A stretch of 64,000 nt of DNA from Berberis thunbergii (taxonomy: Eukaryota > Streptophyta > Magnoliopsida > Ranunculales > Berberidaceae), in NCBI GenBank assembly GCA_003290165.1, contig QNQO01000680.1:62001-126000 (forward strand), read 5' to 3'. Each line of letters begins with the position of its first letter. Position 1 is the first letter of the stretch. The position numbers and the translations under genes are program-made. Shown here one piece after another: positions 10,568 through 21,642 of the stretch. The notes under the pieces are model-generated. The model was given only the letters and a program-made list of their open reading frames with translations, ran no database searches and was not told where the DNA came from.

Positions 10568-12661
10568 CTCATTTTTATCTAACAAAAGTAAGGCCATAGA
10601 TCTACTAGGAAGTCAACTCCAAACAAATTTCTTTGTAGTCTTCACTACCTATGGCATTCTAGCTAGTGTGTCTGTCACTGCATTAGATTCTCTATATATA
10701 TGTAAGCACCCATACTCTGTTATGCCGTTAGTTATTCGAATGTCATACCAAGTTTTTCTTAAATTGGGATAATAATTAACTTGATTTGTGTAATTTGGAT
10801 AATAATGTAACAAGGGTAAGTTGGTCAAATTATCTTGGTAATCTCAACATCAATCATCTTTGGTCCTTAAATTTGCATTGTACTACCCCCTAACTTGTAA
10901 TCATACAAAGATTTTTAACGTGTTTAAAATGACTAACTGAACCTCTCAGGCTCTTTCAGAACAGTTGTACCGTCTTCCGGACACAATCGTAATTAAAGCC
11001 CTCGACAATGGACTTTTTCGAAAACACAAAATCTTCCTCTTTGGACAGACGCGCGACGGACTGTGACGTCACTAATGGCGCGCGACTAATGGTGAAACTT
11101 TCTAACTTACGCGACGGTGCACCCGTGTCCGTTGCTTTTTTTGGGCAATTTCTGACCTGTTAGCCTCTCAGACGTTCTAGTCTTTCGACACGTGGCGCGT
11201 TAGTCTTCATAGTAACCGAACGGCAGATCTAACGTTAGGAGGCGTCAAACGATCTGACACTCAGATAACTTATTTTTTTTGGTGACGCAGTGGGCATGTC
11301 ACGTGACAGTGTGGAGTTTTTCATCAGAAACTCTAGCCAGCCCGGCCTGGTGGGGCAATTTACAGTTTTGTCCCTCCTCCAAAAAGTAACTACGGTTGTG
11401 TTTCAAAGATGAGAGACAAAAAGTGTAAAATTACCTTATCAAATGGGCAAACCAGGCCGGGAGGCCCGGCTGGCTAGAATTACTCATTTTTCACTGTTGT
11501 GTTGTGACGCAACATTTTAATTTTACTGTGTTTTCATTTCATGTCTTTTTCTGATTAAACTGGATCTGGTTTTGGATCTCAAGTTGATCCCTTGGGCCTT
11601 GTCAACATTCTCTTGGTTTTCATAAGAATAGTGTTAACTGTTAAGTACATATCGGCAACATATCAAATTTTATCTAGGCACATCCAGGTGCAGGGCCTAA
11701 CAAAGCCTAATGTTCTATCCTCAGTTAACCAATTGCCTTGATTGGGATTTCATTGAAATGTTCAACCTCCACAAAACCAAGGTTGAGCTTCAATAGACCA
11801 TTCCTCATCGTCGATCGTACAGGGTCAGGTCAGCATAACATAGCACAATGCAATGAATGATAGTATAAATGATGCGTGTATAATGACACTAGAGTACTCA
11901 AGAATCAGTCCTTTGTTTACCACAATGGTCAACAAACGTACATTTCATTTTGATGTCTCTATTCAATCTTCCTAAATCACTGACCTTGTGATTGGGGGCT
12001 TCTTCTATGCTCTTTACAATTTGTAAGGGTGGTTGTACGAACAACAGTGAAGTAAAGACTCTCCTAAACAATTGGTCCTCTTGCTTCCAAATCAAGTCAT
12101 CAGAACTCAGAAAAGAGAGACCTTGGTGGTGTATTTTGTGCACCAAGTTGTAGTGGTAAATGACTCAACAACCCAACAACAACAAAAGTGTCTCAACTCT
12201 CCTATCCATTTATATCTTCCCACATCATTCATGCACATTCAATTCAATACAGTCTTGGATTTTTTTTCAAATGGTGTTGGCGTAGAGAGTGAGTGAAGCA
12301 ACTCTTGCAAATTGGATCTCACACGAACTTCCACAAACATCACTCACTTTTGTTTTATTTCTCACAGTCAACTCAGTGTTTTGCACTTTGTTCTGTAAAG
12401 ATGTCTTCAACAAGGGAGACTTGCTTTACTTTTCCTTGATTACAAGAGCATTCTAGCTAATCTGACTGAGTGGGGGTCTTGCTAGCCTAGACATCCTATG
12501 TTAAAAGGTATCCATTTTGGTTTAGTCAGGTTATCAGTCTGACAAACAGTCATCTGGGCTATCAGAAACTCTCTCAAATAGGCCCTGCTGGTTTCGGATG
12601 GGCTCAAGCAACCTTCAACTTGCATATCCAACCAGAGCCCACCATATCACACAACTCAAGA
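10568..12661. other. Intergenic DNA before the first retrotransposon, no gene seen
   Basis: Contains a GC/CpG-rich stretch at about 11035-11320 with short repeated ACTAATGG and GCGCG motifs, and a small foldback (listed separately). No exons were recognised on either strand. Confidence 0.45.
11333..11477. mobile_element. CTAG foldback (MITE-like) family, copy B
   Basis: The 145-bp element starts CTAGCCAGCC and ends GGCTGGCTAG, so the termini are inverted repeats. A second G+C block, CGGCCTGG, pairs with CCAGGCCG. The inner part carries GACAAAAAGTGTAAAA, shared with the copies at 6.4, 19.3 and 33.9 kb. A target duplication is not obvious. It is too short to encode a transposase. Confidence 0.6.
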
Positions 12662-12666
12662 GTCTG

Positions 12667-12838
12667 TGTTAAGTGTAATTAGAATATCGGTTTGTATATC
12701 TTTGTTTGTTATTACTTTGACAGCTAGGCATTGCCTTGCACATAGCATTGCCATGGTGCCTATATAAAGGACGTAATCTGTACATTTACAATCAATGAAA
12801 ATATATAAAAGTTTACTCTTTTGTTTAGTTTCTCAACA
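12667..12838 (+). repeat. 5' LTR of the copia element
   Basis: 172 bp, starting TGTTAAGTG and ending CTCAACA, so the ends are TGTT...AACA. A TATA box (TATATAAA) lies at 12761-12768. It matches the 3' LTR except for a roughly 45-bp length difference. Confidence 0.9.
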
Positions 12839-12850
12839 TGGTATCAGAGC
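12839..12850 (+). other. Primer-binding site (initiator Met-tRNA type)
   Basis: TGGTATCAGAGC directly follows the 5' LTR. This is the standard Ty1/copia minus-strand primer site, complementary to initiator tRNA-Met. Confidence 0.92.
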
Positions 12851-12919
12851 ACTCTCTGCTTCCATTTTCTTCTTTTGTTTGTATGTTCAATTTTCTACTT
12901 GTTTTCAAGCTTTCATAGC

Positions 12920-15900
12920 TATATCATTGGCAGATTCATCATCTTCTAATGCTGCAATACTCACAACTTCAGCAACACCAGAGCCTAAACCAGTTGTGTT
13001 TACGCATGTTCTGTCCGTCAAGCTTGATGAGCACAACTGCTTGTTGTAACAAGTGTTGGCAACAATTAGAGGTCATAAACTTCAGAAATTTCTTGACAAA
13101 GATTCATCTCCGCCACAGTTTCTATCGGTTGAAGATCAATCAAATGGAGTTGTCAATCCAGAGTTCATCCACTGGGAGCAACAAGATCAACTTCTTTTTT
13201 CATGGTTTCTTTCCTCTATGACTCAACTATTGCTAATAAGGTTAGTAGGCTGTGAAACTTCTGGACATGTTTGGAATATACTTAAAACCTACTTCAACTC
13301 TCAAATCATAGCCAAAATATCCCAATTTAGAACTACATTGCAGAGTTACAAGAAATGTGATCTTTCTATCAATGATTACTTATTGAAATTGAAGTCTATT
13401 GTTGATCAACTAGCTTCAGTAGGACATCCACTGTCCCCAAGAGACCATATTAATGCAATATTTGATGGCTTACCTCAAGCATATGATACGTTCATAGTGT
13501 CAGTCAGTTCAAGATCTGATAGCTATAGTATTGTTGAAGTTGAGTCTCTGTTGCTTGCTCAAGAGACCAAAATTGAACGTCACTTTAAAGAACTTGATAT
13601 TTCTAGTTCCATCAATGTTGCTCACACCTCATATAAGCCATCTCCAAGATCTTTTGTTTCTAATTCACCTAGAGGTGCAAGGTATTCATTCACCTCACAA
13701 CCTCAATCAACAAGAGGAGGATGAAGGTTTGGATCAGGCCGTGGTTTTAAGCAGTCAGGTTATCAATCTAGGAATGGTAAACCTCAGTGTCAAATATGTG
13801 GCAAGCTTGGTCACCTTGCTTTCAAATGTTACCACAGGTTTGATAACAATGTGTCAAGTTCTTGGAACTCTAGTCAGTCATCAAGCACACCATCTCAGTC
13901 AGCTCATTTAGCTCCTCGTCATGTCTATTCTGCTAGTCAGTATACTCATCCAAACTGGGGAGCTGATTCTCAAACAAGTGGTGCTTCTTCATCAACTGAC
14001 TATAGATGGTATCCTGACTCTGGAGCAACTGATCATTGTACTCCTTTTGCTCATAATTTGGCTTCCTCAGTGTCGTATCATGGTAAAAAACATCTTCATG
14101 TTGGTGATGGTTCTGCCCTGCCAATTCAGATTAATATTGGTCAGTCCCTCTTACACACTTCCAATTTTTCAAGACCTCTGCTTCTTAAAAACATACTTTA
14201 AGTACCTAAACTAACCAAAAATCTCCTTAGTGTTTCAAAATTTGCTAGAGATAATGGAGTATTTTTTTAGTTTCATCCTGCTTTTTGTTTTGTCAAGGAT
14301 CAGGTCACCAGTCAAGTCCTCCTGGAAGGGAAGCTTAGCAAGGGTCTCTATGTGTTTCCTCCACTGTCCCTTGCTAAACGAAATTTAGTATCTTCTTCTA
14401 CTACTGCAAGCTCTGCTGGTGATAATCATTCAGTTTTAGTAGGAAATGCTTTGTCTTCATTGGCTTCAGTTCATACAGCTACAACCAAATCCCCTTCTAC
14501 TTTGCAACTTTGGCATGCTCGACTAGGACACCCTTCATTACCACTTGTGATCGAGATCCTTAACAACTGTAATATTTCAGTTTCAAATAAAAACAATGTT
14601 GATCTGTGTGCCTCATGTTGTTTAGGGAAAATTCATAAATTTTCCTTTCATAGTTCTTCTACTTTGTACAATAAACCATTGGAGTTAATACATACAGACC
14701 TTTGGGGACCTTCATCTTGTTTTTCTTCTTCTGGCTATAGGTACTATATCCACTTTATAGATGCTTATAGCAAGTTCACTTGGGTTTATTTGTTAAAGAA
14801 CAAGTCTGATGTTTTTCATACTTTCACTAAGTTTAAAGCACAAGTTGAGTTAGAGTTTGGGCTCCCCATCAAGTGCATTCAGTCTGATTGAGGAGGGGAG
14901 TATAGGTCTTTTTCACAGTTTCTACCTGAACATGGTATTAAACACAGGTTGGCTTGTCCTACTACTCATCAGCAGAATGGGGTAGTTGAGAGAAAGCACA
15001 TACATATTATTGAATCAACACTGACCCTTCTTGCTCATGCTTCTCTTCCCCTGAAGCACAGAATGGGCTCCCCTGAAGTTTACTTAATCGAGTACCTTCT
15101 TCTACTTTACATGGTTCTTCTCCTTTTGAGATACTCTATCACAAGCTTCCTGATTATCATTGTCTCAAAACGTTTGGTTGTTCTTGCTTTCCAAACACTA
15201 AACCATATAACTCACACAAATAGCAATTCAGGTCTGTTGAGTGTACGTTTCTTGGTTATAGTTTGCAACATGAAGGATATAAATGCTTAGCTTCAAATGG
15301 TCGGATTTATATCTCAAGAGATGTTCTCTTTAATGAGACCTCTTTTCCATATTCCAAATTATGTTCTAAGTCATCACTGTCTTCTAATATCAGCAACAAC
15401 ATATGCAATGACATAACTACCAGCACCATTGCTCATCCTTGTTCACTCTTCCCTTCCTTGTCTGTCCATAGTGGAAATTTAAGTAATCATCCTGATGTTG
15501 CTCCTACAAGTCCTACTACTCCCACTGCTATTACTACTGATGTTATATGTCATCATGTTCCTATAATTGCTGCTACAAATGATACTAGATGTGGTGTTAC
15601 AAATGGGGCTGAGGAAATAAATGGCACTGCAATTGCTACTGATGGTGCTGCTAATGCTACTGATGGTGCTACTACTAAAGTTACTACTCGGACTGGTGCT
15701 CAAACTGCTGCTCAGACTCAGACTGATGCTCAGACTCGTGTTCAGACTCTTCCTGGTTCTGGACACCCAATGGTAACTAGATCCAAAGTCGGTGTGTACA
15801 AGCCTAAAGTGTACATAGCTCAAGCTGAACCAGCTAGCTTGAAGGAGGCCTTAGACACTCCACACTAGTTTTCTGCTATGCAAGATGAATACTTGACCTT

Positions 15901-17366
15901 AATAAGAAACAATACATGGTCCTTGGTTGATCTTCCACTGGATAGATCGATAGTAGGGTGCAAATGGCTCTTTAAGATCAAGGAGAATGTTGATGGATCA
16001 GTACACAGATATAAGGCCAGGCTGGTAGCTAGAGGGTTTCAACAGATAGTTGGATTTGACTATGCTGAGACCTTCAGTCCGGTTGTTAAACCTACTACTA
16101 TCAGAATCATACTTTCATTGGTTGTTTCATATGGCTGGTCAGTGTCCCAATTAGATGTCAATAACGCTTTCCTGAATGGGGATCTCCAAGAAGAGGTATA
16201 CTTAATGCAACCTCCAGGTTTCATTGATTCTTCACGTCCTAATCCAGTGTGCAAACTCAACAAAGCCTTGTATGGATTGAAGCAAGCTCCTCGAGCCTGG
16301 TTTGATAAACTAAAACATACTCTACGCATGCTTGGTTTTGCATCTACCAAGTCTGATTCTTCTCTCTTCATTCGACATTCTCCTTCTCCCATATTTCTTC
16401 TGGTGTATGTAGATGATATTCTTAACACTGGGGCCAATCCACATGATGTATCACAGTTGATTCATCAACTAAATAACCAGTTCTCCTTGAAAGATTTGGG
16501 TCCTGCTCACTACTTCCTTGGCATTCAAGTTAAACATACTGCTTCAGGCTTGTTCCTATCTCAGTCTAAGTACATAAATGATCTCCTATGTCGAGCCAAG
16601 ATGCAGTTTGCCAACGGATTACCTACTCCTATGAGTGGTGGGGAGAAACTATATAATACTGGAAGTGATCCAGTTCCTAATGCTCAGCTATATAGAAGCT
16701 TAGTTGGTGCATTACAATATGTTACGATCACAAGACCAAAAATTGCGTACTCTGTCAACAAAGTCTGCCAATTCATGCAGAACCCTCTTGAATCACATTG
16801 GAGAGTAGTCAAAAGAATACTACGCTATCTTAAGGCAACTAATCGTTTTGGACTACACGTAGTTCCTATTCAGTCTTTCAAACTGACTGGGTACTGTGAT
16901 GCCGATTGAGCATCTGATCCCAATGATAGAAGGTCTACGTCTGGCTATTGTGTCTACTTAGGTGCTAACATTATATCTTGATCATCAAAGAAATAGAGTA
17001 CTGTCTCTAGAAGTAGCACTGAAGCAGAGTATAGATGTCTTGCGACACTTACTGCTGAACTCACTTGGTTGCAGTCTCTATTTTCTGAGCTTAAAATCAG
17101 TTGTAACACTCCCATTGTCTGGTGTGACAACAAAAGCACTGTCATGCTTAGTGCAAATCTAGTCCTGCATTCACAGACCAAACACATCGAGATAGATGCT
17201 TATTTTGTGCGTGAGAAAGTTGCTCGAAAGCTCATTCATGTGTATCATATTTCAGCCACTGATCAAATTGCAGATATCCTTACTAATGCTCTTGGTAGAT
17301 CCAGGTTCTTGTTACTAAGAGACAAACTTAGTGTAGTAGATGCCTCTATGCTTAGTTTGAGGGGGA
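12920..17366 (+). pseudogene. Degenerate copia gag-pol
   Basis: Reading + strand frames in order: a gag N-terminal segment; the gag body (about 13053-13724) with its conserved helical core; a CCHC zinc knuckle (about 13788-13829); a protease core DSGATDH near 14015; the integrase HHCC region (about 14510-14630) and catalytic core (from about 14690); reverse transcriptase (15878-16909) with intact YVDDI at about 16406-16420; and RNase H with SSTEAEYR near 17015. In-frame stops occur at 13047, 13722, 14199, 14889, 16907 and in the RNase H part, and the frame is lost between about 15060 and 15290. The RT block is the longest intact piece (343 codons). No function is expected. Confidence 0.92.
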
Positions 17367-17367
17367 A
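17358..17367 (+). other. Polypurine tract
   Basis: GAGGGGGAA immediately precedes the 3' LTR, the usual plus-strand priming position. Confidence 0.8.
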
Positions 17368-17584
17368 TGTTAAGTGTAATTAGAACATCAGTTTGTTTGT
17401 TATTACTTTGCCAGCTAGGCACTACATTAGTTTGTTAGTCTATCTGTTAGTTTGTTATTACTTTGACATCTAGCCATTGCCTTGTACATAGCATTGCTAT
17501 GATGCCTATATAAAGAATGTAATCTGTACATTTACAATCAATGAAAATATAGAAAAGTTTACTCATTTGTTTAGTTTCTCAACC
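17368..17584 (+). repeat. 3' LTR of the copia element
   Basis: 217 bp. Same start as the 5' LTR; the end reads AACC instead of AACA. It contains a partial internal duplication around the phrase GTTTGTTATTACTTTG that the 5' LTR has only once, which accounts for the extra length. Confidence 0.9.
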
Positions 17585-17589
17585 GTCTG

Positions 17590-19341
17590 CCATCCTACTT
17601 TACTGTCCTCGTGAAAACTAAGGAAATGTAGAAACATGCTTGAATCAGTTGTGTTCATGTCATAACTTACCACTATTTAGAGGAATCATGGAAATAAATG
17701 GAGTTATGGTTAACTGGACCAATTTAGGGGCCACAAACACCGCATATTTGTGAATCCACTAAGGCGTATACAATGTAATAATCTGATTCTGATGTTAATA
17801 ATTTCTACATAAGCAGTCTTGGAACAGAACATACATTCGGTATCGGGCAAATGAAAGATGGAACAAATCTGCTTGCCAGCTAAATGAAACCAATGTGGAT
17901 TTGCAGGACTTAAATTAAAAGGGTAATAAAGGATTGAGCAACAATTATTCGCAAAGAATTCGCAGCATAAGAATTTCAAATAATCTCTCTTGTTATTTTC
18001 ACTCAATATATCATAGGAAAACTCTGCAGTTATTGTATTAAGTTCGCATATGCCACTAGCATTGTACATTATTTCAATCTTCAAAGAAGAGAGGGAAAAT
18101 TAGAGTCCACAGAAGTGAATACTGCATAATCATGTCACAAAACTTGCAAATATTGTGGATGAAAAATTAATGAAAATCTAACCTCTAAAAGAAAATGATC
18201 AAATGGGGTTTTCATCCTGCTCTGCACGAATGCCTCCGCCAAATCTGACAGATCAAGGTACTCTGTCATTACTGCTAGAAAGCAGGCATGTCGCAAGGTT
18301 CTACTTCATATATTATTAGTCCAACTGTCGTATATACTGATTTCTTATGTTCCTTCTATTTAATGGCATCCCAACAAAATTAAGGTCATATGTTTATTCT
18401 GTTTCGGTGGGTTCAAATACGAGGAACGGGTTGGCCACATTGGTGTCACATCTTCAACATGCTGCACCTCCTCTGGGTCGTCCATAGGTATCCATCTGGT
18501 CGATTCTTTTATTCATTAAATCTATAAAAAAAAAAAAAACTTGTTCATAGTTATGCAGCATGCTAATGAACTACGTACTGGTCATTATTTTTAGTGCATC
18601 AATTATCAAAAAGCTGCCTTAGCTGAGATTATCGACATTTTAAGGGTTGTTTGTCATTCTTATAGCCTACCAATAGCCTTGACATAGACTCCAGTAAGCT
18701 ACTCTGGAATATATTGATGATGAGTTCACACAAAATTGCATTTGACATTCAAATCACTTGAGAAACATTGATTTTGTATGCAGTCCGTCTAGAGAGTTGG
18801 GTGTATTAGGGAGGCTCAATACCCTCTATCATCCTAGAGATCCTCATAAATCCACTAATCGAACACAAACACACAGAATATCCCTTGCGCTGATCTGAAG
18901 CTAGGGGCTTGGCTCTCTAGAATTGGGGTTTTGTATATAACCGTAGTGAAAAAATTACATATGACACATAATTTCTATAATGATTTGATTTTTTTAAATT
19001 TTTTTTACAAATATGGATGGACAAAAAGTTGTGTGCTTGCACGTTTGAGTATGTTCTAACATGAGTTAAGGATCTTATGCGCAAACAAAAATGCGGGTCA
19101 CTTCTAGTAAATTTTTTCAATTATCAAAATTTTGAAATATGTAAATTAAATTTTCGTAATGCAAATTCATTTCTACTCGGAACAGAAAATTTAGATGGGC
19201 AAACATGCAGGGAAGTGTTACGTTTTGCCTTCCCCATGTAATCCCCTCCGTTTTGCCTGCCACCTAAGTGGTTACTTCCCACTTCCCAGGCTACCTTATA
19301 TCTTGTACATCCCGCTGGCTCTTTTAAGAACACGAGTAAGT
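17590..19341. other. Intergenic DNA after the copia element; one exon-like piece
   Basis: No recognisable complete gene. A minus-strand exon-like segment at 18183-18271 is listed separately. A 124-codon minus-strand open frame at 17710-18084 shows no family I recognise. A poly-A run lies at about 18526-18539. Confidence 0.4.
18183..18271 (-). other. Exon-like segment, minus strand, function unknown
   Basis: On the minus strand this 89-bp stretch is bounded by GCAG and GTTAGA, fitting splice sites. It reads as an open peptide of ordinary composition, with MTEYLDLSDLAEAF then QSRMKTPFDHFLLE. A second possible open piece lies upstream on the same strand (about 18390-18500). I do not recognise the protein, and it may be a captured or decayed gene fragment. 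Confidence 0.25.
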
Positions 19342-19493
19342 CTAGGGCTACCAGTCATTTTATTTTGTTAAAGTTGGGTTTTTTTTTTACATTTTTACTC
19401 ATTCTCTTTAAACACAACCACAAATATTATTTATAGAAGGAGTAGAAGTGTAAAGAGCTCAAACCCTGTCCAAAAAATGATTGGTAGCCCTGG
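19342..19493. mobile_element. CTAG foldback (MITE-like) family, copy C
   Basis: About 152 bp. The left end CTAGGGCTACCAGTCATTTT pairs with the reverse complement of the right end, CCAGGGCTACCAATCATTTT. The interior repeats the family words (AAGTGTAAA and, inverted, the GGTTGTGTTTAAAGAGAATGAG block). Confidence 0.6.
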
Positions 19494-19616
19494 CTACCTA
19501 TAATTATTATAAGAGCACATATCTAAATTGGGACTGAAAGTTGTGTAAACCTTTAAATTATTAATAAATAAATAAATAAATTTCAGATGAAGGGTTGTAA
19601 TATTTGTAGTATTTAA

Positions 19617-19705
19617 AAAAAAATTGGGTCATTGACCATTTTTATTTATTTATTAATCCATATCCGAAGGCTACATGATTGTCCCTATAGAATTAACCAA
19701 ATCAA
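19617..19705 (-). mobile_element. LINE-like 3' end scrap, related to the 32.3 kb retroposon
   Basis: About 85 bp aligns to 32285-32375, sharing CCGAAGGCTAC, then TGA, then CCCTATAG and TTAAC at similar spacing. It lies in the same orientation as that element's 3' UTR. Only the 3' end survives. Confidence 0.5.
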
Positions 19706-19962
19706 GCTCAAAGGCTAATATTATTCCTACTTAATATCTTCGTCGCCTCCATCTAACATGCATGAAGACGTGCTTTCGCTCTTTGTTCCATTTGTAGCCT
19801 ATAATGTCACACTTATTCACCAACAACCATTAATTAATATACATCAATTGGCTAATAATATGTATAAAATAATGGATCTAGAGGTGCGATGTCTAAATCA
19901 CATTGTCAAAGTCTAGTAAAACATATGTTATGTTGAATAAAAAAAGACTATGCAAAGTCTTA

Positions 19963-20752
19963 GGGCGTGTTTGGTTACCCCTTTGACCATTGTAATGTAA
20001 TGGCTATTACAATGGTCAACTACATTCCTTCGTTTGGTGAAGCAAAAAACTATTGTAATGGTAATCTCCATTACAAATCTGGTTGTAATGGTCATTCCTA
20101 CCTCCCCCCCTATGAATGACCATTATCATTCTCATTGTAATGGTCAAGGTTACATAATGACCATTTTTACCCTCCTCACCCTCCCCCTGTAATCTCTTCT
20201 TTCCTCTTTTCTCATGAAATCTACCCGCCACCACCACCTCACCCACTGTCACAAACCCGTCACCACCACCTCACCCACTGTCACAAAAAACCTCCTCACC
20301 CGCCACGACCACTTCACCACCCTTCTCCCTGCGAAGAAATCCACCTACCACCCACCACCTCACCCCCCACCCTTCTCTCTGTGACAAGAAATCCACCCAC
20401 CACCCTTCTCTCTATGACAAGAAATCCACCCACCACCACCACCTCACCCACCCTCCCTGTGAAGAAATCCACCACCCACCATGTGAAGAAATTCACCCAT
20501 CGAAGAAATTCACCCATCACCACCACCTCACCCACCTTTCCTGTGAAGAAATCCACCACCCACCATATCACAAAAAAAAGGGGAAGAGTTGACGAATAAA
20601 GAGAGATAGTGGGGATGGTTTGGGGTTTTTGATTTTTAAGTAAGGGTATTTTTAAAAATAAGTTTTACATTACCACCTTATCATTTTAAAAGTATACCAA
20701 ACATACATATTCTCATTCCCATTCTCGTTCTATCGAGTAATCAAACAAGCCC
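19963..20752. mobile_element. PIF/Harbinger (Tourist)-like terminal-inverted-repeat element
   Basis: The left end GGGCGTGTTTGGTTAC pairs with the right end, whose reverse complement reads GGGCTTGTTTGATTAC. The left flank is TTA and TTA also occurs one base outside the right end, fitting the TTA/TAA target preference of this superfamily. About 790 bp with no transposase. Much of the middle is a CACC-rich repeat. Confidence 0.6.
20220..20570. repeat. CACC/GAAGAAATCCACC degenerate tandem repeat
   Basis: Imperfect copies of a unit built from GAAGAAATCCACC and CACCACCTCACCCAC, repeated at least six times inside the element above. Open frames here are low-complexity artefacts. Confidence 0.8.
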
Positions 20753-21642
20753 TTTAGGGTACAAAAAGCTCTCTAATTTCAATTGTTGCATAGTCTCTCT
20801 TTCTCTTATTAGATCCCATTTAATCATCTCATCTCTTTTGTATTTGAAGTTTTGGTTTCCACGGTGGCCACCTCAACCTCACTGTGAGTGTTGATTTCTT
20901 CTCAATCTATTTACTCAGGGTTTGAATCTAACAGTTCAGTTTTAGGAGAAAGTTTGATTTCCCTTATTTTTTTGCACAAATATTTAATTAATTTCATATC
21001 ATTTGCATACTTAAAATAGGTTTCGAAGTTGTAATGAGGAACCAGTAATCCAGATTTCCACACCTAAATCAAGATTTTATCTGATTGGTTATTATTTTTA
21101 ACGAACATGTAGAAAATGCCAAAAAAAAAGGCCAGCAAATATGGCTGACTAGAATGGTTGTGTAGGAAAACCTCATTGTTTTCCTTCTCATTTTGTTTCA
21201 CTGGCGAATTTGTTAGCACTCCTGACAAACTCATCCTCACTAGCGGGAACCAACACGAACATTCTCAAAACAGAAGTAAGTCCATGTTGTTCAGTTTCTG
21301 TTGATTAGCAGGATCTATTCTTGGAGTTTTCATTTTTCATGCACAAATGGTGCAGAGTTGTTTTGAAGTAACACCAATTTTTGTTGGAGTAAAATTATAT
21401 CTATCTTGAGATGTTTAAGTAAATATATTAACATGCAGCGGACTTTATGAGTTTTTAACTTGCCCAGTTCTAATACCGAACTAGGAATTACATCACTAAT
21501 AGTCACTAATTTATGTCACAACATTTTTTGTCAAGATTCAATAAGAAAGAAATGCTTGTTTCTAGGGCTAATCAACATTTCATTGCACAAATTCTCTAAA
21601 TAGTCATTTCTAATAATTGAACTCTTCTTTATGAATCTCAAG
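20753..21642. other. Upstream region of the resistance-gene relic, no gene seen
   Basis: A+T-rich sequence, possibly the former promoter and leader of the CNL gene. No exon recognised. Confidence 0.4.

Larger units (their letters stand above)
12662..17589 (+). mobile_element. Complete but inactive Ty1/copia LTR retrotransposon
   Basis: Both LTRs, a primer-binding site, gag-pol in copia order (protease, integrase, reverse transcriptase, RNase H), a polypurine tract and a 5-bp target duplication GTCTG (12662-12666 and 17585-17589) are all present. The internal frame has many stops and shifts, so it cannot make a full polyprotein. Several stops look like TGG-to-TGA/TAA or CAG-to-TAG changes, as expected from deamination of methylated DNA. 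Small LTRs (172 and 217 bp) are at the low end for plant copia elements. Confidence 0.93.

Noticed and set aside
10314..10582. Two similar open frames on opposite strands
   Set aside because: Mirror images produced by the foldback arms, not a gene pair.
15479..15823. Ser-rich minus-strand frame of 114 codons
   Set aside because: Antisense of the Thr/Ala-rich linker of the copia pol gene.
17710..18084. 124-codon minus-strand frame
   Set aside because: Cys/Ile-rich, no motif or family recognised; kept only as part of the possible exon-like region.
18400..18430. tRNA B-box-like GGTTCAAATAC
   Set aside because: No matching A-box or cloverleaf at the right distance.
20314..20599. Open frames on both strands rich in Thr/Pro or Val/Gly
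   Set aside because: Direct consequence of the CACC tandem repeat inside a transposon.
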